Positions 1 through 6,784 of a DNA stretch of 11,409 nt are shown here, one piece after another (positions within the stretch are counted from its first letter, which is position 1; each line of letters starts with the position of its first letter). The translations under genes and the position numbers were made by a program. This stretch comes from Anaerolineaceae bacterium UBA5311 (lineage in GTDB: Bacteria > Chloroflexota > Anaerolineae > Anaerolineales > Anaerolineaceae), in assembly GCA_002411175.1 (NCBI GenBank), contig DHRN01000028.1:1-11409 (forward strand). Direction: 5' to 3'. The notes beneath the pieces are model-generated. The model worked only from the letters and a program-made list of their open reading frames with translations. It was not told where the DNA came from and did not search any database.

Positions 1-141
1 ATTCATATTGAGAATTGCTGACTCGTTACGAAGTTGCCTCGTCTCCAAACCCTCCCTGAATCACTCATGCAGGTTCTCTAATCGCGAGAGCTTTCACTGC
101 GTGCGCTATTTTCCTGGAAGCCAATATCGTAGAGCCTGCAC

Positions 142-1185
142 TTATCGTTTCGTTCCACTACGTGTCAATCTTTCTATTGCCCAGCGGGTTGCTTCCGCCA
201 CAACGGGGTCGGACTCCCTCTCCAAAGTTTGCCCTAACAAGGGGATGAATTCCTCCATCCCGGTGTTGCCCACCGCTATGGCAACATTGCGGCGAAAGCC
301 CTGATGCTTCGCTCTCGCGACAGGCGTTTTTCCATAAATTCCCGGGAAGACATCAGGTTGGATCAACAAACTCTCAGCAAGGTCTGGATGCGAATTGACC
401 ATTGGTTCAGGGTATTTACCTGCTGGAAATTCAGGAAGCCGGACGTTGTGAGGGCACACGCTTTGGCAGGTGTCGCAGCCAAACACACGGTTCCCCAGAG
501 CTTCGCGAAACTTGAGCGGTATTTCGCCGCGATTCTCGATGGTCAGATAACTCAGGCAGCGCCGCGCGTCAATACTGCGGTCAGGCATAATCGCCTGAGT
601 GGGGCAGGCTTGCACACAGCGCTGGCAGCTTCCACACCCGTCTTGCTCGAAGGGAAGGTCGGTCTCCAACCGCAGATCGACCAGCACCTCAGCCAGAAAA
701 AGGTAAGAACCGTACTGAGGGTGCAACAGCAGCGAATTTCGCCCGATCCAGCCCAGTCCGGCTTGCTGCGCGTAGCCTTTTTCGAGAATTGGAGCAGTAT
801 CCACGCAGACGTGGGTGTTTACGCGTACACCGGAAAGACTTTCCACCTTTTCCGAAAGCAGGGTTGCCTTTTGACTTACGATAATGTGATAATCCTGGCT
901 AAGCGCATAAGCGGCAATGCGACCCTGCCTGCTTTTGGGCTGCTGGTCGGGCACAGCATAAGGATAAGCAAGACTGATTACCGTCTTACAGCCTGGCAGG
1001 ATCGCGTCTGCAGATTTTCTCTTTTCCAACAGGGTTGGTCTTTCCAAATAAGCCATGCCGGCATGTCTGCCGTCCTCTACCCAGCTGACATAATGCGCGT
1101 AGCCGATATCGACATCAGGAGAACAGAAGCCTACAGCAACAAAGCCGAGGTCGTATGCCTCGGCTTTGATCTTTTCGTTAAGCAT
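142..1185 (-). CDS. queG: Epoxyqueuosine reductase QueG
   Basis: QueG is a cytosolic cobalamin- and [4Fe-4S]-dependent enzyme that reduces epoxyqueuosine to queuosine at the wobble base of GUN-anticodon tRNAs, the final step of queuosine synthesis. The product is 347 aa. It shows the GRHAGM segment (39-44), the catalytic-Asp motif VDTAPILEKG with Asp129, and GWIGRN (145-150). The first ferredoxin cluster is CGSCQRC plus CP (Cys184, 187, 190, 194). The second uses Cys210, Cys237, Cys240 and Cys244, ending in CPHN. The C-terminus (about 290-342) looks like the HEAT/PBS-lyase repeat usual in QueG. No key residue is missing. I chose the ATG at 1185 because family homology begins at MLNEKIKAEA; the open frame continues to 1308 but would overlap the upstream lipoprotein gene. 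The start lies 7 nt past that gene's stop and has no clear Shine-Dalgarno, which suggests translational coupling. Confidence 0.96.
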   Translation of the reverse strand: MLNEKIKAEAYDLGFVAVGFCSPDVDIGYAHYVSWVEDGRHAGMAYLERPTLLEKRKSADAILPGCKTVISLAYPYAVPDQQPKSRQGRIAAYALSQDYHIIVSQKATLLSEKVESLSGVRVNTHVCVDTAPILEKGYAQQAGLGWIGRNSLLLHPQYGSYLFLAEVLVDLRLETDLPFEQDGCGSCQRCVQACPTQAIMPDRSIDARRCLSYLTIENRGEIPLKFREALGNRVFGCDTCQSVCPHNVRLPEFPAGKYPEPMVNSHPDLAESLLIQPDVFPGIYGKTPVARAKHQGFRRNVAIAVGNTGMEEFIPLLGQTLERESDPVVAEATRWAIERLTRSGTKR

Positions 1186-1192
1186 GCTGGAG

Positions 1193-1843
1193 TTACGGGA
1201 TGACAATATTGTACTCACACCAAAAAACGCCAAAGGCGACATCATTCGGGTTGACGATACTCCAGTCATTCTTGACCGTTCCGCCTTCATTGGGGGCAGT
1301 GAACTCAAAAGTAAACTGCACGCTCATCTGCGGCGGCACATTATATGGCATATTGAACTTGGTCAGAGCCAATCCGAGCTTATCGCCGCCGGTCATTTGG
1401 ATGTAATAATTAGGAGTCCAGGTCGTCGTCCCCGTATTCATCAAGGTTACGACGACTGAAAACTGACTTCCAGCGGTAATATTAGTGCCATCTTCGGGGT
1501 TGCTTCTTGCCCAGATGCCAGCGTCCACCCCGCCAACTTGAGTAGGCTGCGTGGTTGGCGAAACCTGCCCGGTTGGTGTTGTGCCGACCGCCGCAGTCGG
1601 AACCACGTCAGTAGGCATCTGTGTCGGCGCTGATGTTGCGGTTGGGAAGCTCGTCGCGCTTGGCATAGGGGTGTCGCTGGGACGCGCGATCGCGGTTTTC
1701 GTAAACTGGACGGCTACTGTCTCTGCCACGTGGGTCATTTGTGCCTCTGCCTGACCAGAATCTTGCTTGGGCGCGCAGGCAGCGAGCACCAGGATTATGA
1801 CCAAACCGATCAGAATTAAGAAATTGCTTGTTTTTTCTTTCAT
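1193..1843 (-). CDS. Secreted lipoprotein with NBR1-type FW (Ig-like) domain
   Basis: This is a 216-aa predicted lipoprotein. It has a charged N-terminus (MKEK), a hydrophobic stretch (8-20), and a lipobox LAAC placing the lipidated residue at Cys23. Residues 32-53 form a short Ala/Thr-rich helix-like segment (QMTHVAETVAVQFTKTAIA), followed by a Pro/Thr/Ser-rich linker to about residue 104. The C-terminal part (about 108-213) matches an NBR1-type FW domain: NPEDGT, the TLMNTGTTTWTPNY turn, a VPP-x-MSVQF strand, APNEGG, then NDW and FGVFW. Bacterial FW domains are beta-sandwiches of unclear ligand, and they are common in Chloroflexota surface proteins (established family knowledge, recalled rather than searched). 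The ATG at 1843 is preceded by GGCAGGTG about 6 nt upstream. A promoter-like pair lies at 1888-1916. The upstream gene encodes a related lipoprotein and queG follows directly. Function unknown; a cell-wall or surface-binding role is inference. Confidence 0.9.
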   Translation of the reverse strand: MKEKTSNFLILIGLVIILVLAACAPKQDSGQAEAQMTHVAETVAVQFTKTAIARPSDTPMPSATSFPTATSAPTQMPTDVVPTAAVGTTPTGQVSPTTQPTQVGGVDAGIWARSNPEDGTNITAGSQFSVVVTLMNTGTTTWTPNYYIQMTGGDKLGLALTKFNMPYNVPPQMSVQFTFEFTAPNEGGTVKNDWSIVNPNDVAFGVFWCEYNIVIP

Positions 1844-1887
1844 GTTTTCACCTGCCTTTAGGTGTGTTCTTGTAATAGTTTCAATTT

Positions 1888-1916
1888 ATTGTCAAGGTTA
1901 AGTGGCTATTTGTCAA
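1888..1916 (-). promoter_or_regulatory. Probable sigma70-type promoter for the FW lipoprotein-queG pair
   Basis: On the minus strand, TTGACA (1916-1911) is followed after exactly 17 nt by GACAAT (1893-1888), a perfect -35 box and a 4/6 match to TATAAT. Transcription would begin near 1881, about 38 nt before the ATG at 1843, leaving the Shine-Dalgarno GGCAGGTG in the leader. It sits wholly inside the 79-bp gap between the two lipoprotein genes. A second TTGACA (1895-1890) lies 21 bp downstream and overlaps the -10, so one copy may instead be part of an operator. Confidence 0.5.
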
Positions 1917-1922
1917 GTTAGG

Positions 1923-3071
1923 TTAAGGCTGGATCATCGGACGCAGAAGATGGACTACATCTCCGGATGGGGAACCATTCGCCTTGAGGAGCAGGACGAT
2001 TGTGGTCTGTTTTCCTCCAAAACTGCTTAAATCGACCTCGATATGTTGAATCTGACCATCATGGGTTTCTGCCCATCTGCCAAGCTCGTGCAGACCTCCG
2101 CTGGAATCCATGGAATGCAGGCTAAATTCGACATCACAAGCTGTGTTACCACGCAGGCAGCCCAACACAGCAGTGAACCTGGCATTACCTGGGATGATCA
2201 TCGCGGGGAAGGTTGCCTGGAGGAAAGAATCATTGGCGTTACGCAGACCCAGCCAGAGCGCGGTTTCGTTATCCTCCACTCCACTTTCAAGCATTGGCTG
2301 CGGATCCGAAAACACATACCCTCCGCTTTGACCTGAAGTCCCTGGGCAGGGCAGCCTGCTGATGCCGTTAGTCCAGGCAGCTGAACAGTAGGAATCTGCC
2401 AGGTTAATCACCTCGCCCCGCACCTGGATTTGCACCCAAAAAGTGTGGTCGATATTCCTGAAGGCAAATATTACCCCTTCTGTACTGCGCAATTTGAATT
2501 CTGCTCGAAAAGCCCCCGCAGATGTTGGGGCAACAAGCGGCATAGTAATAACGACAGATTCCCCCGGAGCAATGTTTTTATCGCTCAGCGGCTGGCTCGC
2601 GGGCGCCGCCATCGAAGACCCACCCACAAAGACCACGTCATAATCCTTGGTCCAGGTGCAGCTGCCTTCATTCCGCAGCGTCCAGGTTTTTGTGTAAGCG
2701 CTGCCGGGGGTAAACAGGGTTCCATCCGCAACAGTCTCGGTGACAAAACCTGCCAGGTTGCAGGAAGTGTCTTGTTCAGGCGTGCCGGTCGTTTGCTCAG
2801 GGACAGGCTGGGGGGTCGGTTCAATCGGAATTTCAGGAGTATTGGTCATTTCAGCTGTAGCTGTCGGAGCAGGCAAAGAATAAAAAGTTGCGGTTTGGGC
2901 AGCCTGGTCGGTGGCAACGATCTCGGTGGTCATCGCCTCGACCGTCCTCGCAGCTGAAGTGCGGATGACCTCAAACTGATCCCCCTGAGTGGTTGGGTCA
3001 GACGCAGGCTGGCAGGCTGTGAGAAGGACGATCAGCCCCGCTATGAGTAGATAAGCAATCCGTTTTTTCAT
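1923..3071 (-). CDS. Secreted lipoprotein with FW domain and C-terminal beta-rich domain
   Basis: This is a 382-aa predicted lipoprotein. MKKR precedes a hydrophobic signal (5-17) and the lipobox LTAC, with Cys20 as the modified residue. A Thr/Ala-rich segment (35-65) and a Pro/Thr linker (67-100) echo the layout of the smaller lipoprotein downstream. Residues 104-217 form an FW-type domain: FTPGSAYTKTWTLRNEG, SCTWTKDYDVVF, IAPGESVVITMPL, APTSAGAFRAEFKL, and a closing FWVQIQV. A distinct C-terminal domain (about 225-382) contains WTNGISRLPCPG, GYVFSDPQP, ALWLGLR, GCLRGNTACDVEF and HIEVDLSSFGGK. From memory, similar modules follow FW domains in other Chloroflexota proteins, but I cannot name a function. 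Cys104/138, 229/242 and 305/312 could form disulfides. The ATG at 3071 is preferred over the 14-residue-longer frame because it starts the signal peptide and has GAGG four nt upstream. Confidence 0.9.
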   Translation of the reverse strand: MKKRIAYLLIAGLIVLLTACQPASDPTTQGDQFEVIRTSAARTVEAMTTEIVATDQAAQTATFYSLPAPTATAEMTNTPEIPIEPTPQPVPEQTTGTPEQDTSCNLAGFVTETVADGTLFTPGSAYTKTWTLRNEGSCTWTKDYDVVFVGGSSMAAPASQPLSDKNIAPGESVVITMPLVAPTSAGAFRAEFKLRSTEGVIFAFRNIDHTFWVQIQVRGEVINLADSYCSAAWTNGISRLPCPGTSGQSGGYVFSDPQPMLESGVEDNETALWLGLRNANDSFLQATFPAMIIPGNARFTAVLGCLRGNTACDVEFSLHSMDSSGGLHELGRWAETHDGQIQHIEVDLSSFGGKQTTIVLLLKANGSPSGDVVHLLRPMIQP

Positions 3072-3089
3072 GCTGCCTCTGAGGTCTTT

Positions 3090-3095
3090 ATTATA
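3090..3095 (-). promoter_or_regulatory. Perfect TATAAT box upstream of the larger FW lipoprotein
   Basis: The minus strand reads TATAAT at 3095-3090, inside the small palindrome CTTTAT-A-ATAAAG (3086-3098). No recognisable -35 hexamer sits 16-18 nt upstream (GTCTCG at the 17-nt position). A start near 3083 would give a leader of only about 12 nt, just enough for the GAGG Shine-Dalgarno. The -10 match is exact, but the missing -35 and short leader keep this tentative. Confidence 0.35.
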
Positions 3096-3138
3096 AAGGA
3101 TGAAGGGAAACACGAGACCGATAGTTCGTATCCTTCAA

Positions 3139-3156
3139 AGCGAAGCGGGCTTCGCT
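3139..3156. repeat. Perfect GC-rich inverted repeat, possible hairpin or terminator
   Basis: AGCGAAGC and GCTTCGCT are exact reverse complements separated by GG. As RNA this would fold as a 7-bp stem with a 4-nt loop. It lies in the 181-bp gap between the end of the ABC-2 permease gene (3253) and the start of the FW lipoprotein gene (3071). On the minus strand it is followed only by TTTGAAGG, so it would be a weak intrinsic terminator. It may equally be part of a dispersed palindromic element, because its right half runs into an 18-bp sequence (3148-3165) found again, inverted, at 11317-11334. Confidence 0.55.
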
Positions 3157-3252
3157 GGAACGGGATAAACCACGTTCCTATGGCAAGATTCTTCACAACT
3201 GCAACGCACAAAGACAAAACAAAGGCAAAAAGCTCAGGTTCAAAATTTCACG

Positions 3253-4491
3253 CTATCTCCCGACAAAGATTGTCCTGAAAAAAGTCTTCATTTTGAACTT
3301 TTCTCCGCTCAAGAGCGTCTGCGAGCTGAAGAGGTTGGAAACTCCCCGAACGATAAAAACGACTGTCACGATTAACACTGTCAGAGAAAGCGCGATCTGC
3401 CACAATGGCACGCTCCCAATTGCCAGCCTGGTCATCATCACAACCGATGACGTCAATGGGAAGATGCTCAGAAAGGCTGTCAGGGTTGAATTCGGCTGAC
3501 CGACCAGTTGGTTAATCATCAGCATCAGGAAGATCAACGGCAGGGTGATAATAAATGAAGACTGGCTGCCTTCACGCATGTTGGGTGCCAGCGCTCCGAC
3601 CCCAGCCATCAGGCTGCCATACAGGAAAAACCCAAGGATAAAATAAGGCAAACCCAGGGCAATCACTTGCGTCGGCAGCTGCAGACCCTCCAGGAAGGAA
3701 ACCGAATTCCCTCCCAGGTTCATGATCAGCACCAACCCTCCGCCCCAGGCTGCCATTTGCAGCAAACTTGCGGCACCATGACCGAGCAGCTTGCCTAAAA
3801 ACAGGTCCATCGGCTTCGCTGATGTCAGCAATATCTCGATCGTTTTATTGTCTTTGTCTTTTCCGACTGCATTAATCATCAGACTGGCACTAACCAGGAT
3901 CATGATGTAGAACAACATCATGATCGCATAGGGCACGACGAAAAATTGGAACGTTTCCTGGTCTCGTGTGTCTGCGGTCTCGGGATCCAGGTATTCATAG
4001 GTGTAGCTGACCGGATTTTGATAACGGAGGTAAAGCCTCTGGTCGCTGCCCATCAGGTTGTAATTGATCAGATCGTCCAAAGCTCCTTGCTGGACAATCT
4101 CGGTAATCATGTTGATCTCAGGTTTGATGTAAGTAACCTGACCATTTTCCAGGTAATCGGGGGAGATCACAAAAAAACCTTCGAGCTGAGCATCCGCGGT
4201 GCGCTGCCTGGCGGTGCTTTCGTCTTCAACCTCAACCAGGTTACCGCCGGTCAACCAGTCGGGGTAATCTTTAACAATACCGCTCTGGTCGACCACGCCG
4301 ATAGGCAGTGGATTAGCAACTTCGGAGGTAAAAATCTCTCCGATTGTTTGCGTTTGGTCGTCATTCAAAAATCCGAGCGCTCCCAGGATCACGGCAGGAA
4401 TCAAGGGGACCAGGATGACTGTCAGCAGAAAAGACCGCCTGGTAATGATGTTCAGGAATTCAAATTTCAAAACATTTTTCAAATTATCCAT
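3253..4491 (-). CDS. ABC-2 type (NatB-like) transporter permease, second subunit
   Basis: This 412-aa inner-membrane permease belongs to the ABC-2/NatB exporter family. It has one N-terminal membrane segment (about 20-43) and a large extracytoplasmic domain (about 44-180, with the GVVDQSG and EGFFVISPDY strands typical of the family). Five or six further segments follow: about 183-206, 236-260, 273-301, 312-330, 340-358 and 364-386. The conserved cytosolic motif after the second segment reads GKDKDNKTIEILLTSAKP (210-227), then FLGKLLG. The gene starts at the ATG at 4491, inside the end of the preceding permease gene (8-bp overlap), with GAGGTG ending five nt before the start. It is the last gene of a three-gene ATPase-permease-permease set, so it probably pairs with the upstream permease in a heterodimeric channel. 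The substrate is not evident; Na+ export is the NatAB precedent, not a demonstrated role here. Confidence 0.93.
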   Translation of the reverse strand: MDNLKNVLKFEFLNIITRRSFLLTVILVPLIPAVILGALGFLNDDQTQTIGEIFTSEVANPLPIGVVDQSGIVKDYPDWLTGGNLVEVEDESTARQRTADAQLEGFFVISPDYLENGQVTYIKPEINMITEIVQQGALDDLINYNLMGSDQRLYLRYQNPVSYTYEYLDPETADTRDQETFQFFVVPYAIMMLFYIMILVSASLMINAVGKDKDNKTIEILLTSAKPMDLFLGKLLGHGAASLLQMAAWGGGLVLIMNLGGNSVSFLEGLQLPTQVIALGLPYFILGFFLYGSLMAGVGALAPNMREGSQSSFIITLPLIFLMLMINQLVGQPNSTLTAFLSIFPLTSSVVMMTRLAIGSVPLWQIALSLTVLIVTVVFIVRGVSNLFSSQTLLSGEKFKMKTFFRTIFVGR

Positions 4492-5695
4492 GGCTCACCT
4501 CTTTAACAAACAGGTCGCGCAGCTTAATCCGCTTGTTATATTCCAGCAGACCCCGTCTGAAGGCTCTGCCTGAAAGCCAGAACACCAGCACGATGGAGAC
4601 GATCAGGATCACAAAAACCAACACAATCTCCCAGGTTGGAACCCTGGTAAAAGCCATGCGCAGACTGAGCGACATGGGCGCGCTAAGCGGAAAATAACTG
4701 AAGATCTTCGGGATGACGCCATTCGGGTTGGTGAAGAAACTCTGGAAAAAATACATCGGCAGCATCATAGGCAAAACCATCAAACCGGTGACTGATTGTG
4801 CTTCCTCCATCGTACTCATGGAAGCGCCAATAATCGCAAACAGACCTGCCGCTACAATATATGCCAACACGAGCAAAGCCATGCTGATTGCTATCGCTCC
4901 GGGCGAAAGCCGCATTTCACTCAAAAAAGACAGCCTGCCTTGAAAGAAAAACAAACCGATCGCGATAATCAGGACCCAAACCAGGATTTGAGTTAAACCA
5001 ACCCCAAGGTTGCCAATGATCTTGCCAATCATTAATTGGTTGGGCGTCATCGATGTAATCATCATTTCCATCGTCCGGTTTTGCTTCTCTTCAACAAGGG
5101 ACTGCAACAGATAGCCACTGCTGCTCATCACCAGGATGAAGTAAAGGATACCGGTCAGCACAGGAACGATAATCCTATGCCAGCTTGAGCCATCCGAACT
5201 CTGGCTGCCATCCAGCGATTCCAGGGAGATTCGGCTGCCTTCCATTACGCGCTCAAGATTTGGAATCTGTTCCTGGAGCAGCAGGTTTTCTCGCAATAAT
5301 TCATTAATTCTACTGGTTACATCTGAAGAGGGTTGCTTGTTGGAATAATAAGTCAGTTGGTAGGTGGACTCGTATCCGGCAGGGATGACAACAAACCCCT
5401 GGATTTCGCTGTTCTCGGTGTCAGCACGGGCTGCCTGTTCATCTGTATAGGGGATCAATTCAATAAATATATCCAGGAACCCGATATTTTCCGGAACCTC
5501 CTGAGGTTGCGTAATCAGGTTTGCCTGGTCAATGTAACCTACGGGTTCCGTGTCAAACGAGAGGTAACTGAATAACAGCGAAAGACCCATCACTAACAAA
5601 AAACCGACCGGAATACCCAGCAATGCTATCCAAAAACGGCGTTTGGCAACGTGGTGGGTATATTCGTACCTGGCAACATCAATTATCTTCTTCAT
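4484..5695 (-). CDS. ABC-2 type (NatB-like) transporter permease, first subunit
   Basis: This 403-aa integral membrane protein has the same plan as the next permease. There is one membrane helix near the N-terminus (about 21-45) and an external domain (about 46-172) with PVGYIDQANL and the IQGFVVIPAGY strand. A C-terminal bundle follows (about 174-200, 226-251, 265-292, 303-321, 333-348, 356-377). The ABC-2 coupling motif is clear: EEKQNRTMEMMITSMTPNQL then MIGKIIG (202-228). The ATG at 5695 is chosen because family similarity begins at MKKIIDVARYEY and AGGA lies eight nt upstream; the 14-residue-longer frame would lie deeper in the ATPase gene. Its first 17 bp overlap the ATPase gene and its last 8 bp overlap the following permease, so the three proteins are probably made together as one exporter. 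Substrate unknown. Confidence 0.93.
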   Translation of the reverse strand: MKKIIDVARYEYTHHVAKRRFWIALLGIPVGFLLVMGLSLLFSYLSFDTEPVGYIDQANLITQPQEVPENIGFLDIFIELIPYTDEQAARADTENSEIQGFVVIPAGYESTYQLTYYSNKQPSSDVTSRINELLRENLLLQEQIPNLERVMEGSRISLESLDGSQSSDGSSWHRIIVPVLTGILYFILVMSSSGYLLQSLVEEKQNRTMEMMITSMTPNQLMIGKIIGNLGVGLTQILVWVLIIAIGLFFFQGRLSFLSEMRLSPGAIAISMALLVLAYIVAAGLFAIIGASMSTMEEAQSVTGLMVLPMMLPMYFFQSFFTNPNGVIPKIFSYFPLSAPMSLSLRMAFTRVPTWEIVLVFVILIVSIVLVFWLSGRAFRRGLLEYNKRIKLRDLFVKEVSHG

Positions 5696-6596
5696 TGCCG
5701 TTCCTGCCTTCTGACACCACCTTGATAAAGATCTCATCCAAAGTAGGCGTGGCGATTTCGAAAGAACTAAGGCTGATTCGCTGGTCGATCAATTCCTGCA
5801 AGACAACGCGCGGCGACAATCCATCAGCAGGAGTCAGGCGATAATATAATCCCTCTTCCTGGATGCTCTGAACTCCCTTTATATTCTCGGGCAGCTCACT
5901 GTCAGTTTGGATCAAGACCTGATTGGTAGCGAATTGAGTCTGAATTTCCTTCAAATCGCCTTCCAGCAAGACGGTTCCATGATCAATCAGTACCAGCCGG
6001 TCGCATAATTGTTCAACCTGGTTCATCTGGTGGGTGCTCATCATGATCGTACGCCCCTCATCGCGCAAATCGATTAGCAGGTCTTTGACCAGCTGAGTGT
6101 TTACAGGATCGAGCGCCGTGAACGGCTCGTCGATGATAATGATCTCTGGGTCGTGGATCAGCGCGGCGATCAGCTGGGCTTTTTGCTGCATACCCTTGCT
6201 CAGCTCTTTGGTTTTCTTCTTTTGGTGGTCGCTCAGATCAAAGCGCTCCAGCCAGACAGGCAGCTTTTGGTCAATTTCTTCCCTGGTCATGTTTTTCAGG
6301 GTAGCCAGGTAAGTCAGGTTGCGGCTAAGCTCGACGTCCTGGTACAAACCACGTTCCTCAGGAAGGTAACCAATCTGGTTTAATTTTTCTTCATTCATAG
6401 GACCGCCCAAAATCTCGACAGTACCTTTTTCCGGTTGGTAAATATCCAGGATCACTCGGATTGAGGTGGTCTTACCCGAACCGTTGGGTCCGAGCAAACC
6501 GAAAATTTCACCGGGGCGAACGCTGAATGAAACGTCTTTAACTGCCTGGGTCTCACCAAAGCTTTTAGCAATGTGCTCAACAACGATTGTGTCCAT
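5679..6596 (-). CDS. NatA-type ABC transporter ATP-binding protein
   Basis: This 305-aa cytosolic ATPase powers the two permeases encoded after it. It has Walker A GPNGSGKT (36-43), the Q-loop region IGYLPEERGLY (75-85), signature LSKGMQQK (132-139) and Walker B IIIIDEP (152-158). A D-loop ALDP (161-164) and the switch histidine in STHQ (187-190) complete the set, so the domain looks fully active. The C-terminal extension (about 215-305), ending in the PTLDEIFIKVV block (283-294), is typical of NatA-like and related ABC-2 exporters. I chose the ATG at 6596 over the longer frame that opens with TTG, because GGAG sits five nt upstream and homology starts at MDTIVVEHI. A 188-bp gap separates it from the nucleoside transporter operon, so it probably has its own promoter (see 6632-6637). 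Which solute is exported cannot be read from the sequence. Confidence 0.95.
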   Translation of the reverse strand: MDTIVVEHIAKSFGETQAVKDVSFSVRPGEIFGLLGPNGSGKTTSIRVILDIYQPEKGTVEILGGPMNEEKLNQIGYLPEERGLYQDVELSRNLTYLATLKNMTREEIDQKLPVWLERFDLSDHQKKKTKELSKGMQQKAQLIAALIHDPEIIIIDEPFTALDPVNTQLVKDLLIDLRDEGRTIMMSTHQMNQVEQLCDRLVLIDHGTVLLEGDLKEIQTQFATNQVLIQTDSELPENIKGVQSIQEEGLYYRLTPADGLSPRVVLQELIDQRISLSSFEIATPTLDEIFIKVVSEGRNGNEEDN

Positions 6597-6631
6597 ATAT
6601 GCTCCAGTTTTCAATTAGTCTGTAAAAATTG

Positions 6632-6637
6632 AGTGTA
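6632..6637 (-). promoter_or_regulatory. Possible extended -10 promoter for the NatA-type ABC operon
   Basis: The minus strand reads TGGTACACT: TACACT (6637-6632, 4/6 to TATAAT) preceded by the extended -10 dinucleotide TG one base upstream. No TTGACA-like -35 is present at 16-18 nt. Transcription would start near 6625, giving a leader of about 28 nt before the ATG at 6596. The inverted repeat at 6661-6693 ends right at the -35 position, so it could be an operator or an activator site for this promoter. Confidence 0.35.
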
Positions 6638-6660
6638 CCACAACCAATTCTGTTCCTGAT

Positions 6661-6693
6661 ATTGTTAACTAAATCATTAAAAAAGTTAACAAT
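6661..6693. promoter_or_regulatory. 10-bp-arm inverted repeat, candidate operator
   Basis: ATTGTTAACT (6661-6670) and AGTTAACAAT (6684-6693) are exact reverse complements with a 13-bp A/T-rich spacer, so arm centres are about 23 bp apart (two helical turns). The location, 65-97 bp upstream of the NatA-type ATPase start and just upstream of its likely promoter, suggests a dimeric regulator site. The arms resemble the BirA (biotin repressor) half-site TTGTTAAC, but the usual flanking CC/GG is absent and the spacing is shorter than I recall for BirA boxes. As RNA the stem would be weak (mostly A-U) with no T-run after it, so a terminator is unlikely. Confidence 0.5.
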
Positions 6694-6784
6694 GGATTGT
6701 TTCCACCTTTATAGCCGCTTCCTTATACGAATCTTGTCTGCTTTCTATAAAAAGTTATCAATAAAAGAAGGGCTCAAAAATCAC

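Noticed and set aside
69..139. Imperfect inverted repeat GCAGGTTCT (69-77) and AGAGCCTGC (131-139) downstream of queG
   Set aside because: It has one mismatch in nine and a 53-bp loop with no T-run; too weak to call a terminator or site.
304..1203. Long plus-strand open frame (299 codons) opposite queG
   Set aside because: It is antisense to a gene with complete catalytic and cluster-binding motifs, and its translation shows no domain, signal or composition of a real protein.
2430..2957. Plus-strand open frame (175 codons) opposite the larger FW lipoprotein gene
   Set aside because: It is rich in Arg/Gly/Ser with no recognisable motif, and it is explained as a shadow of the minus-strand gene.
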